Positions 7,309 through 16,767 of a stretch of DNA of 64,000 nucleotides are shown one piece after another. The translations under genes were made by a program, and so were the position numbers. Source of the stretch: an uncultured Bacteroidota bacterium (GTDB taxonomy: Bacteria; Bacteroidota; Bacteroidia; Flavobacteriales; Flavobacteriaceae); contig CACCLB010000001.1 in the NCBI GenBank assembly GCA_902546725.1, positions 1-64,000 on the forward strand. Reading direction: 5' to 3'. Numbering within the stretch: position 1 is the first letter of the stretch; each line of letters starts with the position of its first letter. A model generated the notes under the pieces. The model had not been told where the DNA came from. It searched no databases and worked only from the letters and a program-made list of their open reading frames with translations.

Positions 7309-8530
7309 TAGAGACCGTTGGAGAGAAATATTTGAAACCATGGGTAAAAACAAATTGCGAACCTTTTTATCAGGGTTTACTGTTGCCCTAGGAATCTTTA
7401 TTTTCATCATTCTTTTTGGCTTGGGGAATGGTCTGAAAAATACTTTCCAAGAATTCTTTTTAGACGATGCAAGCAATGCTATTTTCTTGTATCCAGGAAG
7501 AACTTCCATGCCGTATAAAGGGTTTAAAGCCAACCGCAGAATAGAATTTAAAAATGAGGATTTGGAGGACATCAGACAGAATTTCGCGATGTTGACTGAA
7601 TTTGTTACTCCACGTATCAGTAGAAGTGCTCTTACACGATATAAAAACGAAAGCAATACTTATACTACAAGAGCCGTTGCACCCGGTCATCAAATGGTTG
7701 AAAAAACCATTTTAATGAAAGGTAGGTATATCAATGAACGGGATATAAAGGAAAAAACTAAGAACGCAGTCATCGGAAGATTGGTTGTTAAAGATTTATT
7801 TAAAACAGAGGATCCACTTGGGAAGTATATCAATGTTGGTTCTACTGCTTTTAAAGTGGTAGGGGTGTTTCAAGATGATGGAGGAGATCGAGAAGAACGC
7901 TATATCTACATTCCCTTCACCACACGTCAATTATTAGAAAAAAGTAATGATAAAGTAGATCAAATTATTGTAACCTTTCCCAAGGAGTTGGGTCATACAG
8001 GAGCAATTGCTTTAGAGACCTCACTTAAAAAATATTTTAAAGACAAAAAGTCGATAGACCCGCGTGATCCTAATGGAATTTATTTTCAAAACCTTACAGA
8101 TGATTTAAAACAGAGTCAGCAATTTGCTGTAGTCTTACAGCTCATTGTAAGTTTTGTTGGCTTAGGGACTTTGATTGCCGGGATTATTGGAATTTCAAAC
8201 ATCATGGTTTTTGTCGTAAAAGAACGCACTAAGGAACTTGGAATTCGAAAAGCCCTAGGCGCAACCCCAAAGTCAGTCATCCAGATGATACTACAGGAAT
8301 CTGTATTGATTACTGCGATTTCTGGTTATGTAGGACTATTTTTAGGAATTGTAGTATTGAAAAATATTGGACTCAAACTAGAAGAATATTTTATTAAAGA
8401 TCCATATATCGATTTAGGAACTGCTCTTACAGCGACTCTTGTTTTGATTCTTTTTGGAGCCATTGCAGGATATATTCCAGCAAAAAGAGCTTCGAGTATA
8501 AAACCCATAGTTGCACTTAGAGATGAATAG
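7301..8530 (+). CDS. ABC transporter permease, MacB type (first of two)
   Basis: A 409-residue permease with the MacB architecture: one N-terminal helix (about residues 21-46, SGFTVALGIFIFIILFG), a long periplasmic MacB_PCD domain (about 50-270), then three C-terminal helices (FtsX domain) with the hallmark KERTKELGIRKALGATP between them and an ending PAKRASSIKPIVALRDE. It works with the ATPase upstream. A second permease of the same build follows, so the pump probably uses a heterodimer. The stop region overlaps the start of the next gene. Confidence 0.88.
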   Translation: MFNRDRWREIFETMGKNKLRTFLSGFTVALGIFIFIILFGLGNGLKNTFQEFFLDDASNAIFLYPGRTSMPYKGFKANRRIEFKNEDLEDIRQNFAMLTEFVTPRISRSALTRYKNESNTYTTRAVAPGHQMVEKTILMKGRYINERDIKEKTKNAVIGRLVVKDLFKTEDPLGKYINVGSTAFKVVGVFQDDGGDREERYIYIPFTTRQLLEKSNDKVDQIIVTFPKELGHTGAIALETSLKKYFKDKKSIDPRDPNGIYFQNLTDDLKQSQQFAVVLQLIVSFVGLGTLIAGIIGISNIMVFVVKERTKELGIRKALGATPKSVIQMILQESVLITAISGYVGLFLGIVVLKNIGLKLEEYFIKDPYIDLGTALTATLVLILFGAIAGYIPAKRASSIKPIVALRDE

Positions 8531-9797
8531 TTTAAAAGTACTTTTTGACCGCGATACTTGGCAAGAAATTTTTGGATCAATTTCCAAAAATAAAACTCGA
8601 ACCGTCATTACTGTGATTGGTGTTTTATGGGGTATTTTTATTTACATCGCTTTATCAGGGGCCGCTAAAGGTTTGGATAATGGTTTTGAACGTCAATTTG
8701 AAAATATTGCCATGAATTCCATGTTTGTTTGGGCACAGCGGACCAGTATTCCGTATGAAGGATTTAAAATTGGCAGGAGTGTAGAACTTAAATTATCAGA
8801 TATTGAAGTTTTAAAAAAGCGGGTGCCAGAAATTGAATTTATTGCGCCTAGAAATGCAAGAGGTGTTTTTGGTGGTTCAAGTCCTCTTGTGGTCAGAAAT
8901 AACAAATCAAGCAATTACAATGTTTATGGAGACTTTCCAGTCTATACTAAAATTGCAACTAAAAAAATATACGAGGGCGGTCGCTTTATCAATGAAGAAG
9001 ACATTAAATATAAACGAAAAGTATGTGTGATAGGAGAGCGGACTCAAACGGAATTATTTGAAAAAGATGAAGAGCCTATTGGAGAATATATTCGGATAAA
9101 TGATATTTATTTTCAAGTCGTCGGGGTACACAAGTTTGTTCCGGGGGGAGGATTTGAAAGTGATGGTGATATTTTTATCCCTTTTGAAACCTATCGTCAA
9201 ATTTACAATTCAGGGGATAATGTACAATGGTTCACTATAGCCGCCTACGATGATGCTGATGTAGTCAAGGTTGAAAAAGATATCAAAGCTACACTCAAAC
9301 GAATTCATAGGGTTTCCCCAGAAGATGAACGTGCATTTGGTGGATTCAATCTTGGTGAAATATTTAATAAAATCGTAGGGTTTTCTAAAGGCATGACCCT
9401 CTTATCCCTAATTGTTGGTATTGCGACCATCATAGCTGGAGTAATTGGCATTGGGAATATATTGTTGATCTCCGTTAAAGAGCGAACTAAAGAGCTTGGG
9501 GTTCGTAGGGCTTTAGGTGCTACTCCATCAGAAGTACGTAATCAGATCATCGTTGAATCAGTTTTTTTAACAGTTATCGCAGGAATTTTAGGGATTATTT
9601 TAGGAGCTTTTGCACTTGCAGGGATCAATGCTGCAACCGCTGATCTAACAGACTTTCCCTATACCAATCCTACGGTACCCATTCCATTTATTTTGGCAGC
9701 CTTGTTTATCATGGTCTTTTTAGGAACCCTAATTGGATTGATACCAGCTCAAAGAGCGGTAAGTATAAAACCCATAGACGCATTAAGAGAAGAATAA
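8523..9797 (+). CDS. ABC transporter permease, MacB type (second of two)
   Basis: A 424-residue permease paralogous to the preceding one: N-terminal helix, periplasmic MacB_PCD domain, three C-terminal helices with VKERTKELGVRRALGATP and the end PAQRAVSIKPIDALREE. The ATG at 8523 lies inside the stop region of the upstream gene (ATGAATAG), a typical coupled start; a TTG at 8511 would add only four residues and is less likely. Both permeases have RTSMPY or RTSIPY followed by GFK early in the periplasmic domain, which shows that they arose by duplication. Confidence 0.87.
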   Translation: MNSLKVLFDRDTWQEIFGSISKNKTRTVITVIGVLWGIFIYIALSGAAKGLDNGFERQFENIAMNSMFVWAQRTSIPYEGFKIGRSVELKLSDIEVLKKRVPEIEFIAPRNARGVFGGSSPLVVRNNKSSNYNVYGDFPVYTKIATKKIYEGGRFINEEDIKYKRKVCVIGERTQTELFEKDEEPIGEYIRINDIYFQVVGVHKFVPGGGFESDGDIFIPFETYRQIYNSGDNVQWFTIAAYDDADVVKVEKDIKATLKRIHRVSPEDERAFGGFNLGEIFNKIVGFSKGMTLLSLIVGIATIIAGVIGIGNILLISVKERTKELGVRRALGATPSEVRNQIIVESVFLTVIAGILGIILGAFALAGINAATADLTDFPYTNPTVPIPFILAALFIMVFLGTLIGLIPAQRAVSIKPIDALREE

Positions 9798-9821
9798 CAA
9801 AATTATTATATACCCAACATT

Positions 9822-10952
9822 ATGAAGATTTTAAAATACATCGGAATTGCAGCAGTCATTTTAGGCGCTTTATTTGCTACTGCTTATTTTATCAAAACCA
9901 ACAATAAGTCTGTAATAGAATACGATACCGAGTCTGCCATCATTACTGATATTGAAAAAAAGACTGTGGTAACGGGTAAGGTTATACCAGAAGATGAGGT
10001 CGAGATCAAACCCCAAATACAAGGGATAATAGAAGGACTTTTTGTCAAGGAAGGAGATCTGGTTCAGACAGGCGATCTCTTGGCTAAAATCAAAGTTGTC
10101 CCCAATGAACAAAATTTAAACAGTGCCAGAGGGAGACTTCAAAACTCAAAAATTGTACTGAACAATGCTAAAATTGAGTTTGATAGAAATCAAGACCTTC
10201 TTAAAAAAGGAATCATCTCTAGACAACAATTTCAAAATGTAGAATTGCAATACAACCAAGCCTTACAGAGTGTGAGTAATGCAGAATCTGATTTAGAGAT
10301 TATTCGTTCTGGTTCTGCAGGAGGAGCAGCTTCTGCCAACACCAATATTAGAGCTACCGTACCTGGTACAATCTTGGAAATTCCTGTTGAAGAAGGGTTT
10401 CAGGTTATTGCCAGTAATAGTTTTAATGCGGGTACTACCATTGCAACCATAGCCGATATGAAGAAAATGATATTTGAAGGTAAGGTAGATGAAGCTGAAG
10501 TAGGAAAATTACGAGTAGGAATGCCACTTGAAGTCAATTTAGGAGCCATTGAAGATCAATCTTTGGATGCCGAACTGAAATTTATTGCCCCCAAAGGAAA
10601 TGAAGAGCAAGGTGCTGTTCAATTTATTATCGAAGCAGATTTATTCTTAAATGATTCATTATTTATCCGTGCAGGCTACAGTGCAAATGCCTCCTTAGTT
10701 CTTGAGAGAAAAGACAGCATCATGGCCATATCTGAAGCTTTGTTGCAATTTGATCGGGAAACAGAAAAGCCCTATGTACAAGTATTAATTGGTGAGCAAG
10801 AATTTGAAAGACGTGATGTTGAAATAGGGATCTCTGACGGAGTCAATGTCGAAGTCGTTTCTGGAATTACAATGGAAGATAAGATCAAGGTTTGGAACAA
10901 AACAGAACCCATCAAAAAAGGGGATGAAGAATCAGAAGAGGATAACGATTAA
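9822..10952 (+). CDS. Periplasmic adaptor subunit (MacA/HlyD family) of the export pump
   Basis: A 376-residue membrane fusion protein: N-terminal anchor (residues 5-26), barrel-sandwich (lipoyl-like) halves at about 60-95 (VKEGDLVQTGDLLAKI) and 175-200 (ATVPGTILEIPVEEGFQV), a short coiled-coil hairpin between them, and beta-barrel and membrane-proximal domains after 210. Such adaptors connect the inner-membrane MacB-type pump to a TolC-type channel. The acidic tail (DEESEEDND) is unremarkable. It lies between the permeases and the outer-membrane channel, completing a tripartite system; the substrate cannot be told from the sequence. Confidence 0.88.
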   Translation: MKILKYIGIAAVILGALFATAYFIKTNNKSVIEYDTESAIITDIEKKTVVTGKVIPEDEVEIKPQIQGIIEGLFVKEGDLVQTGDLLAKIKVVPNEQNLNSARGRLQNSKIVLNNAKIEFDRNQDLLKKGIISRQQFQNVELQYNQALQSVSNAESDLEIIRSGSAGGAASANTNIRATVPGTILEIPVEEGFQVIASNSFNAGTTIATIADMKKMIFEGKVDEAEVGKLRVGMPLEVNLGAIEDQSLDAELKFIAPKGNEEQGAVQFIIEADLFLNDSLFIRAGYSANASLVLERKDSIMAISEALLQFDRETEKPYVQVLIGEQEFERRDVEIGISDGVNVEVVSGITMEDKIKVWNKTEPIKKGDEESEEDND

Positions 10953-11008
10953 TGCTTGATCTTTTAAAAAAAAGAATAATGAACATTGAAAAACCTCAAT
11001 TTCAAAAT

Positions 11009-12427
11009 ATGAAAAATAGAAGCCTAGTTATAAGTACTGCTTTATTTCTTTTCACTTTTGTGCTCACAGCACAAATGAAAGAATATACTTTGGAGGAGTG
11101 CATTTTAATAGCCTTGGACAAAAATATCAGTATCAAACAATCAGAGCTTGATTTAGAATCTGCAGAGATTGATAAAGCTGATGCTCTAGGTAATTTTCTT
11201 CCAAGAATTAATGCCCAATCACAACACATATGGAACAACGGTTTGAGTCAGAACATTACCAATGGTTTGATTGAAAATCTAACCACTCAATTCTCCTCAT
11301 TTGGAGGAAATATTGGGTTGACACTGTTTAATGGTAGGCAAAATGTCAATCAGTTGTCTCGGGCGAATTTAAACATGTTGGCACGTCAGTATCAATTAGA
11401 GGACATGAAAGACGACATCAGTCTTTTTGTTGCAAATGCTTATTTGCAAGTGATGTTCAGTAAAGAGTTAGAGCAGGTTCAACGCTATCAACTGGAACTG
11501 GCTAAACAAGAACTGGAACGTACGCAATTGAGTATAGATGCGGGAATTTTAACTGCAGCTGAAATTTTTGAGATCGAAGCAAATGTAGCTACCCAGGAGC
11601 AAGCTGTGATTCAAGCTGAAAATGCCTATCGCCTTTCTAGAATTAGTCTAGCCCAGTTGCTTCTTATTACTGATTACGAAAATTTTGATATCGCACAGGA
11701 GGAATTTGACATTCCATTTTCTGAAATTTTAGGTGAAACTCCAAAAAAGATATATGAGAAAGCGTTAACATTTAGGAATGATATTAAACTGGGAATTACA
11801 AATCTAGAGCTAGCTGAAAAAGAAATTGATTTGGCTAAAGGGGCTTTGATGCCAACCTTATCTGCCTTTTACAACTACAATACGCGAATTTCATATTCTG
11901 ATCGACTTGTAGAAACTGGAGAATTTATCAGGACACCTATTGGTTTTGTTCAAGATAATGGAGCTGTAGTGGTAAGTCAATTTCCACAAAGAGATGCAGC
12001 TGGGGCATTACCTTTTGGCACTCAATTTACTCAAAATGATGGTCAGAGCTATGGACTTTCTTTAAACATCCCCATCTTTAATGGACTTTCTGCAAAAAAC
12101 AACATCAAAAGACGAAAGCTGAATTTAAAACGGATTGAAAACCAACTGGAACAGACCAAATTAGATTTGGAAAACACCATAAATCAAGCCTATAATGATG
12201 CTAAGGGGGCGTATAAATTTTATGATGCTTCAGAAAAAACACTGCTCGCTCGCCAACAAGCATTTGAAATTGCAAAACAGCGATTTGACGCTGGAGTATT
12301 GAATTCATTTGACTATGTCCAAGCAAGACAACGCTATCAAATTGCAGCTTCAGACATTATCCGAGCTAAGTTTGATTATATTTTTAAACTTAAGGTATTG
12401 GAATTCTATTTTGGACTTGAGATGTAG
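11009..12427 (+). CDS. TolC family outer membrane efflux protein
   Basis: An outer membrane factor of about 472 residues with two repeated outer_membrane_efflux modules. The start at 11009 is preferred because it begins directly with a signal peptide (MKNRSLVIST, hydrophobic core, then LTAQ). The frame is open upstream to ATGs at 10952 (overlapping the adaptor stop) and 10979, but these would place hydrophilic residues before the signal. The mature part starts with YTLEECILIALDKN, the usual beginning of TolC-like proteins; ALTFRNDIKLGITNLELA opens the second half and QRFDAGVLNSFDYVQARQ lies near the end. It provides the outer membrane channel for the ABC pump. Confidence 0.88.
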   Translation: MKNRSLVISTALFLFTFVLTAQMKEYTLEECILIALDKNISIKQSELDLESAEIDKADALGNFLPRINAQSQHIWNNGLSQNITNGLIENLTTQFSSFGGNIGLTLFNGRQNVNQLSRANLNMLARQYQLEDMKDDISLFVANAYLQVMFSKELEQVQRYQLELAKQELERTQLSIDAGILTAAEIFEIEANVATQEQAVIQAENAYRLSRISLAQLLLITDYENFDIAQEEFDIPFSEILGETPKKIYEKALTFRNDIKLGITNLELAEKEIDLAKGALMPTLSAFYNYNTRISYSDRLVETGEFIRTPIGFVQDNGAVVVSQFPQRDAAGALPFGTQFTQNDGQSYGLSLNIPIFNGLSAKNNIKRRKLNLKRIENQLEQTKLDLENTINQAYNDAKGAYKFYDASEKTLLARQQAFEIAKQRFDAGVLNSFDYVQARQRYQIAASDIIRAKFDYIFKLKVLEFYFGLEM

Positions 12428-12515
12428 GCTACACTCTCTTTTGTGATTTTCTTGCACCAAAGGCGGTTTAATAAGCATAAAAAAAGAAGTATTTTTATGT
12501 ACGAATAGGAAGAAA

Positions 12516-13310
12516 ATGGATCTTAAACTCAAAGGAAAATCTGTTTTAATTACAGGGTCAACCTCAGGAATTGGCTACGCAATTGCAAAAGCACTCCTAA
12601 AAGAAGGATCAGTCGTCTATATTAATGGCCGTAGTGAGGACAAGGTAGCTAAAGCTGTTGCAAGACTAGAAGAAGAGGTTCCTAATGCTGAAGTAAAAAC
12701 CTTTGTGTTTGATTTTCTCAAAACGAAAGAGATTCAAATCCAACTGAAGCAGCTCCCAGAAATCGATATACTAATCAACAATGTCGGAGTCTATACTTCA
12801 AAGTCCTTTTTTGAGACTTCAGCCCTGGATTGGCAAACCCAATTTCAGGTGAATGTGATGAGTGGGGTTGAACTTTCAAAGCATTTAATGCCTGGCATGC
12901 TCAAGCGGAATTGGGGGCGTATCTTATTTATTTCAAGTGAATGTGCTTATTTAGTTCCTCCAGATATGATTTCTTATAGTGCTACCAAAGCGGCTCTTCA
13001 CGCAGCAGCAAGAGGACTTTCACAATTGACAAAGTCATCAGCAGTTACTGTAAATACTGTGGTTCCTGGATCAACACTCACAGAAGGGGCTCAAGAATTT
13101 TTAGCAAATAAAGCCAAAACTGAGAATAAACTAATTGATGAGGTCGAGCAGTCATTTTTTGAAGGAGAAAGATCCAATTCCCTCCTGCAAAGATTTGCGA
13201 GAGTAGAGGAGGTTGCTTCAACAGTTGCGTATCTTTGCAGTCCACTATCCAGTGCAACTAACGGTTCCGTAGTTAAGGTAGATGGAGGAAGCTCTGGTGG
13301 TATTTTATAG
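12516..13310 (+). CDS. SDR family oxidoreductase
   Basis: A 264-residue classical short-chain dehydrogenase/reductase. The cofactor motif TGSTSGIG lies at residues 13-20, the NNVG motif at about 88-91, the catalytic Ser at about 139 (ILFISSE) and the Tyr-x-x-x-Lys motif at about 152-156 (YSATK). The Rossmann fold and these residues predict an NAD(P)-dependent oxidoreductase; the substrate is unknown. The C-terminal LCSPLSSATNGSVVKVDGG is typical of FabG-like members. It stands alone after the efflux operon and eight bases before tsaB. Confidence 0.85.
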   Translation: MDLKLKGKSVLITGSTSGIGYAIAKALLKEGSVVYINGRSEDKVAKAVARLEEEVPNAEVKTFVFDFLKTKEIQIQLKQLPEIDILINNVGVYTSKSFFETSALDWQTQFQVNVMSGVELSKHLMPGMLKRNWGRILFISSECAYLVPPDMISYSATKAALHAAARGLSQLTKSSAVTVNTVVPGSTLTEGAQEFLANKAKTENKLIDEVEQSFFEGERSNSLLQRFARVEEVASTVAYLCSPLSSATNGSVVKVDGGSSGGIL

Positions 13311-13318
13311 TTAGACCG

Positions 13319-14008
13319 ATGGCCTATATACTTCATCTCGAAACATCAACCAAACAATGTTCTGTTGCTCTTGCTCATAAGGGTGAATTATTGGCTTCGC
13401 GCATTCTTCTCAACGATAGCTTTAGTCATAGTGAAAAGTTACATTTGTTTATTTCAGAAGTTTTGCAGGAGGCAAAGCTCAAATCTGCTGATTTAGATGC
13501 CGTAGCAGTAAGCAAAGGTCCAGGGTCCTATACAGGCCTTAGAATAGGGGTTGCTGCCGCAAAAGGATTGTGCTTTGGATTAGACATTCCTCTCATTGCT
13601 TTAAATGCATTAAAAATCCTCGCTCAAGCTTCTACAGAGCAAAATACAGACTACATCATTCCAATGATGGACGCCAGACGGATGGAAGTTTATACCGCTG
13701 TTTTTGATTCGAGGAGGAATTGGGTTGAAGATACTTCAGCGCTTGTTTTAAGTCGGGACTCTTTTAAAGAACTTCTCAAAGATCAAACGGTACTTGTATT
13801 GGGTGATGGGGCTCAAAAATTTAAGGAATTAAATCCTGAGATCAATGCCGTTTTCCCCTCTGAAATCTTCTACCCTAAGGCTGTTGATATGACCCCTTTA
13901 GCTTGGGAAAAATTCAATAGTCAAGCTTTTGAGTCATTGGCTTATTTTGAACCTTTCTATCTTAAAGATTTTCAAACAACTCCACCCAAAAAGAATTTGG
14001 GAGTTTAG
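13319..14008 (+). CDS. tsaB: tRNA threonylcarbamoyladenosine biosynthesis protein TsaB
   Basis: A 229-residue protein of the TsaB/YeaZ family, an inactive ASKHA-fold partner of TsaD that is required for the t6A37 modification of tRNAs reading ANN codons. The N-terminal LHLETSTKQCSVAL and the conserved KGPGSYTGLRIG loop (about residues 64-75) are hallmark segments, as is PMMDARRMEVYTA in the middle. The length fits the family. It follows the SDR gene by eight bases and overlaps the convergent NifU-like gene by four bases at the stop codons. Confidence 0.9.
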   Translation: MAYILHLETSTKQCSVALAHKGELLASRILLNDSFSHSEKLHLFISEVLQEAKLKSADLDAVAVSKGPGSYTGLRIGVAAAKGLCFGLDIPLIALNALKILAQASTEQNTDYIIPMMDARRMEVYTAVFDSRRNWVEDTSALVLSRDSFKELLKDQTVLVLGDGAQKFKELNPEINAVFPSEIFYPKAVDMTPLAWEKFNSQAFESLAYFEPFYLKDFQTTPPKKNLGV

Positions 14009-14892
14009 CCATTGAGGGCAATGACACTCTTAATTTTACCTGGCATCATTTCTTTAAGCATATTTTCAATACCATTTTTTAAGGTAAAAGTAGAGGAAGG
14101 ACAACCACTACACGCACCTTGTAAGATCACCTGAACAGTTTTGTCTACTTCGTTATAGGAATCAAATTGAATATTCCCCCCGTCTGAGGCTACCGCAGGC
14201 TTGATGTATTCATCCAAAATTGAAACAATTTGAGATTCTGTTTCACCTAGATTTGTGGCAGTAGATTCATCTGTAGTCTCATGTTGTTGAGGGATTTCTT
14301 TCAAAATCAGCTTACCTTCTTCAATGTACTTTCGAATAAACTCTCGAACCTCCAGAACAATACTGTCCCATTCAGCAACTTCATATTTTGTAATTGAAAC
14401 ATAATTTGCATCAATAAAGACTTCCTTTACAAAAGGGAAGTGAAAAAGCTGTTGTGCCATAAGAGCATTGTTGGCTTCGTCAATATTTTTAAATTCAACA
14501 GTTTGAGTGACTAATGGTTTATTGGCAACGAACTTCATAACTGCTGGATTTGGAGTACTCTCAGCGTAAACACTTACTGGAATTTTATCATTAGATGTCA
14601 TTTCGATCACTACACCTCCGTCATTGAGGTACTGTTGAAGCTGTTCTTGAACCTCTTTGATTACTTCAGACCATTCCAATATGTCAAAGCGTTCAACTTC
14701 TATTTGACTTTCAAATAAACGCACAGACTTTACGAAGGGTAAGTAAAACAATTGTTGAATTAAAGGAGCACCTTTAGCATCGTCAATATTTTGATAGTGA
14801 ACTTCTTCTTTAGGGCCGATTGGATGGTTAAATTTAAATTTCGCCCATGGATTCCCTTTTTCTGTAAGTGTATTTATTTGATAACTTTTCAT
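14005..14892 (-). CDS. NifU-like Fe-S scaffold protein with two Nfu N-terminal repeats
   Basis: The C-terminal 80 residues are a NifU-type domain with ACSGCPSS, whose CxxC binds a [4Fe-4S] cluster for transfer to client proteins. Before it lie two repeats of the Nfu N-terminal domain, each with a QQLF(Y/H)(L/F)PFVK motif. This arrangement is usual in Flavobacteriia. The start is placed at 14892 (MKSYQINTL): the frame is open to an ATG at 14973, but those 27 residues look unlike the family and a -7 promoter box at 14928-14935 would put the transcript start downstream of them. It gives 295 residues. Confidence 0.85.
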   Translation of the reverse strand: MKSYQINTLTEKGNPWAKFKFNHPIGPKEEVHYQNIDDAKGAPLIQQLFYLPFVKSVRLFESQIEVERFDILEWSEVIKEVQEQLQQYLNDGGVVIEMTSNDKIPVSVYAESTPNPAVMKFVANKPLVTQTVEFKNIDEANNALMAQQLFHFPFVKEVFIDANYVSITKYEVAEWDSIVLEVREFIRKYIEEGKLILKEIPQQHETTDESTATNLGETESQIVSILDEYIKPAVASDGGNIQFDSYNEVDKTVQVILQGACSGCPSSTFTLKNGIENMLKEMMPGKIKSVIALNG

Positions 14893-14927
14893 TTTATCTT
14901 TTTCAATGATTGTGCAAACTTTGGTGT

Positions 14928-14935
14928 CAAAAATA
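14928..14935 (-). promoter_or_regulatory. -7 promoter box for the NifU-like gene
   Basis: On the minus strand this reads TATTTTTG, an exact TAnnTTTG match, with the start codon about 36 bases further on. A TTG at the right -33 distance is not obvious. Its position supports the start at 14892 over the longer frame. Confidence 0.4.
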
Positions 14936-15019
14936 GTCAATGCTTGGGGAAATTTGGAATACAATTCCCTCAAATTAGAGAATTTTCTTTTTTGTAATTT
15001 TAGAATTCAAATTTTAGAG

Positions 15020-15538
15020 ATGCTGATCAAATCTGTTAGGGGGAATACTCCAGTCTATGGTGAAGATTGTTTTTTTGCTGAAAATGCTACTTTGATAGGT
15101 GACATCAAAATGGGGGATTACTGTTCGATATGGTATCAGGCGGTGGTAAGAGGAGATGTAAATAGTATTGTCATTGGTGATTATGTGAATATTCAAGATG
15201 GAGCAGTGATTCACGCCACTTACAAAAAATCTTCAACCCTTATTGGAAACAATGTTTCTATTGGGCACAATGCCATAGTTCACGGCTGTACAATAGAGGA
15301 TAATGTTTTGATAGGTATGGGAAGTATAGTGATGGATCACTGCAACATAGGCTCTAACAGAATTATAGCCGCAGGAGCTGTCTTAACTCAAGGGACTATA
15401 GTTCCTCCAGGATCAGTTTACGGGGGTGTACCAGCAAAAAAGATTAAAAGTTTGACTGATGAACTTCAGAAAAACGAAATTGAGCGTATAGCCAAAAACT
15501 ATCTTTTATACGCCTCTTGGTTTAAAACTGAGGAATAA
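15020..15538 (+). CDS. Gamma carbonic anhydrase family protein
   Basis: A 172-residue left-handed beta-helix protein built of hexapeptide repeats (IGDIKMGDYCSIW and so on). The three zinc-binding histidines of gamma-class carbonic anhydrases are in place: His65 (VIHA), His83 and His88 (IGHNAIVHG), with Arg44 and Asp60-like residues nearby. It could be an active carbonic anhydrase or a YrdA/PaaY-like relative. The ATG at 15020 begins the conserved domain; the frame is open back to 14906 but that part resembles no family member. Confidence 0.85.
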   Translation: MLIKSVRGNTPVYGEDCFFAENATLIGDIKMGDYCSIWYQAVVRGDVNSIVIGDYVNIQDGAVIHATYKKSSTLIGNNVSIGHNAIVHGCTIEDNVLIGMGSIVMDHCNIGSNRIIAAGAVLTQGTIVPPGSVYGGVPAKKIKSLTDELQKNEIERIAKNYLLYASWFKTEE

Positions 15539-15540
15539 AA

Positions 15541-15563
15541 AAACCATCCGAAGATGGTTTTTT
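15541..15563 (+). terminator. Rho-independent terminator, probably bidirectional
   Basis: AAACCATC, loop CGAA, GATGGTTT followed by more T. It lies two bases after the carbonic anhydrase gene and just past the end of the convergent OmpH gene; the A run on the left also gives a T tract on the minus strand. Confidence 0.75.
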
Positions 15564-15584
15564 GAAGTTTTAAATATGGATTTT

Positions 15585-16091
15585 TTAGAATCCTAAATCT
15601 GTTTTGACATCTGCCATTAAATCTTTTCCAGCAGCCATGATTACACTACCTCCTGGGCTAGAGTCTAAGACATAATCAAATCCCTGAGCAGCAGCAACTT
15701 TCTCTATTGCTTCACGTGCTTTATCATACAAAGGACGCATCATATCTGCAGAACGCTTTTGAAGTTCTTGTGCAGCAGTTTCTCTAAACTCCTGAATGCG
15801 CTGTTGCATCTCCTGGAGTTCAACCTGTCTTTGCTGATTGATCAAATCAGTTTGGTTTTGTGCATCACCTTGATAGGTTTGTGCTTTGGTCTGAAATTCT
15901 TTTACAGAATTTTCCATCTCTTTAGCGTACTGATCTTCTAATTTTTTCAATTCACCTTGCGCTGCAATAACTTCAGGCATTTCACTGATGAGTTGCTGAG
16001 TGTTGATATGAGCTACTTTTGATTGAGCGGTTAGCGTCAAAGGCGCAATAAAAAGAGTCAAACTGAGAATAAGTGTAGATAAAAGTTTCAT
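15585..16091 (-). CDS. OmpH/Skp family periplasmic chaperone (second copy)
   Basis: A 168-residue protein with a signal peptide (cleavage near LTAQS) and the OmpH/Skp pattern: a start VAHINTQQLISEMPE, a long Gln/Glu-rich coiled coil (about residues 45-120) and the end IEKVAAAQGFDYVLDSS. Skp-type trimers hold unfolded outer membrane proteins in the periplasm on their way to BamA. It is the last gene of the run uppS-bamA-ompH-ompH and lies 13 bases after the longer OmpH copy, a duplication common in Bacteroidota. Confidence 0.87.
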   Translation of the reverse strand: MKLLSTLILSLTLFIAPLTLTAQSKVAHINTQQLISEMPEVIAAQGELKKLEDQYAKEMENSVKEFQTKAQTYQGDAQNQTDLINQQRQVELQEMQQRIQEFRETAAQELQKRSADMMRPLYDKAREAIEKVAAAQGFDYVLDSSPGGSVIMAAGKDLMADVKTDLGF

Positions 16092-16104
16092 AAATGTTTG
16101 GATA

Positions 16105-16704
16105 TTAATTCTTTATACTTGAAGCTTTAGATTTTATAGCTTCTATTTGTTCTTTTCTTTGTTGTATTTTTTGCTGTCTATTAATACGTTTTATAACCAA
16201 TTCGCTAATATCGTAATTTTTTGCGGAATACAACATGGTAGCGGTAGAAGATCGGTCAAAAATAAAGTCGTATTTATTTTCTTCGGCTACTTGTTTGACG
16301 ATACTCATGACTTGATCTTGGAGGGGCTGGATCAATTTAGATCGCTGAATAATCATATCACCATTTGGGCCAAATCTTTTTTCTTGTAAGCGGATGATAT
16401 CAGTAGCAAAGTCTTGAATCTCAAGTTCTCTATCCTTGATGAGTTCGGGTGTCAAAATAATCCGTTCAGCATTGAGTTGGTCTTGATATTGCTGAAGTTC
16501 CAGTTTTTTTAGTTCAATTTCTTTTTTCCAGTTTTCAATATTTTTGTCTAATAGGTCACTAGCTTTGTTGTATTCATCTACTGTTTCAAGGATGTAATTC
16601 ATATCAATGTAGCCAACACGTGTCCCACGTTGACCATAAGTAGTCATACTGCAGAGTACGAGCAGTACAACAAATAGGCATGTTTTTAGTATGTATTTCA
16701 TCAC
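16105..16704 (-). CDS. OmpH/Skp family periplasmic chaperone (first copy)
   Basis: A 199-residue protein with an N-terminal signal peptide and the OmpH/Skp core: RVGYIDMNYILETVDEY, an extended coiled coil (about residues 45-120) and VAEENKYDFIFDRSS. It is longer than its neighbour because of a charged C-terminal extension rich in Lys, Gln and Arg (RINRQQKIQQRKEQIEAIKSK). It follows bamA by 63 bases and should serve the same outer membrane assembly pathway. Confidence 0.87.
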   Translation of the reverse strand: MMKYILKTCLFVVLLVLCSMTTYGQRGTRVGYIDMNYILETVDEYNKASDLLDKNIENWKKEIELKKLELQQYQDQLNAERIILTPELIKDRELEIQDFATDIIRLQEKRFGPNGDMIIQRSKLIQPLQDQVMSIVKQVAEENKYDFIFDRSSTATMLYSAKNYDISELVIKRINRQQKIQQRKEQIEAIKSKASSIKN

Positions 16705-16767
16705 TTGTATAACGAATGAAAGCTATAGATAGTATAGCGCAGTAAAATTATATATCCCTAAATTATG

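Noticed and set aside
14893-14973. Upstream extension of the NifU-like gene
   Set aside because: A promoter box lies inside it and the family start matches MKSYQ at 14892.
14791-14997. Plus-strand frame opposite the NifU-like gene start
   Set aside because: Phe-rich translation without recognisable motifs; shadow of the real gene.
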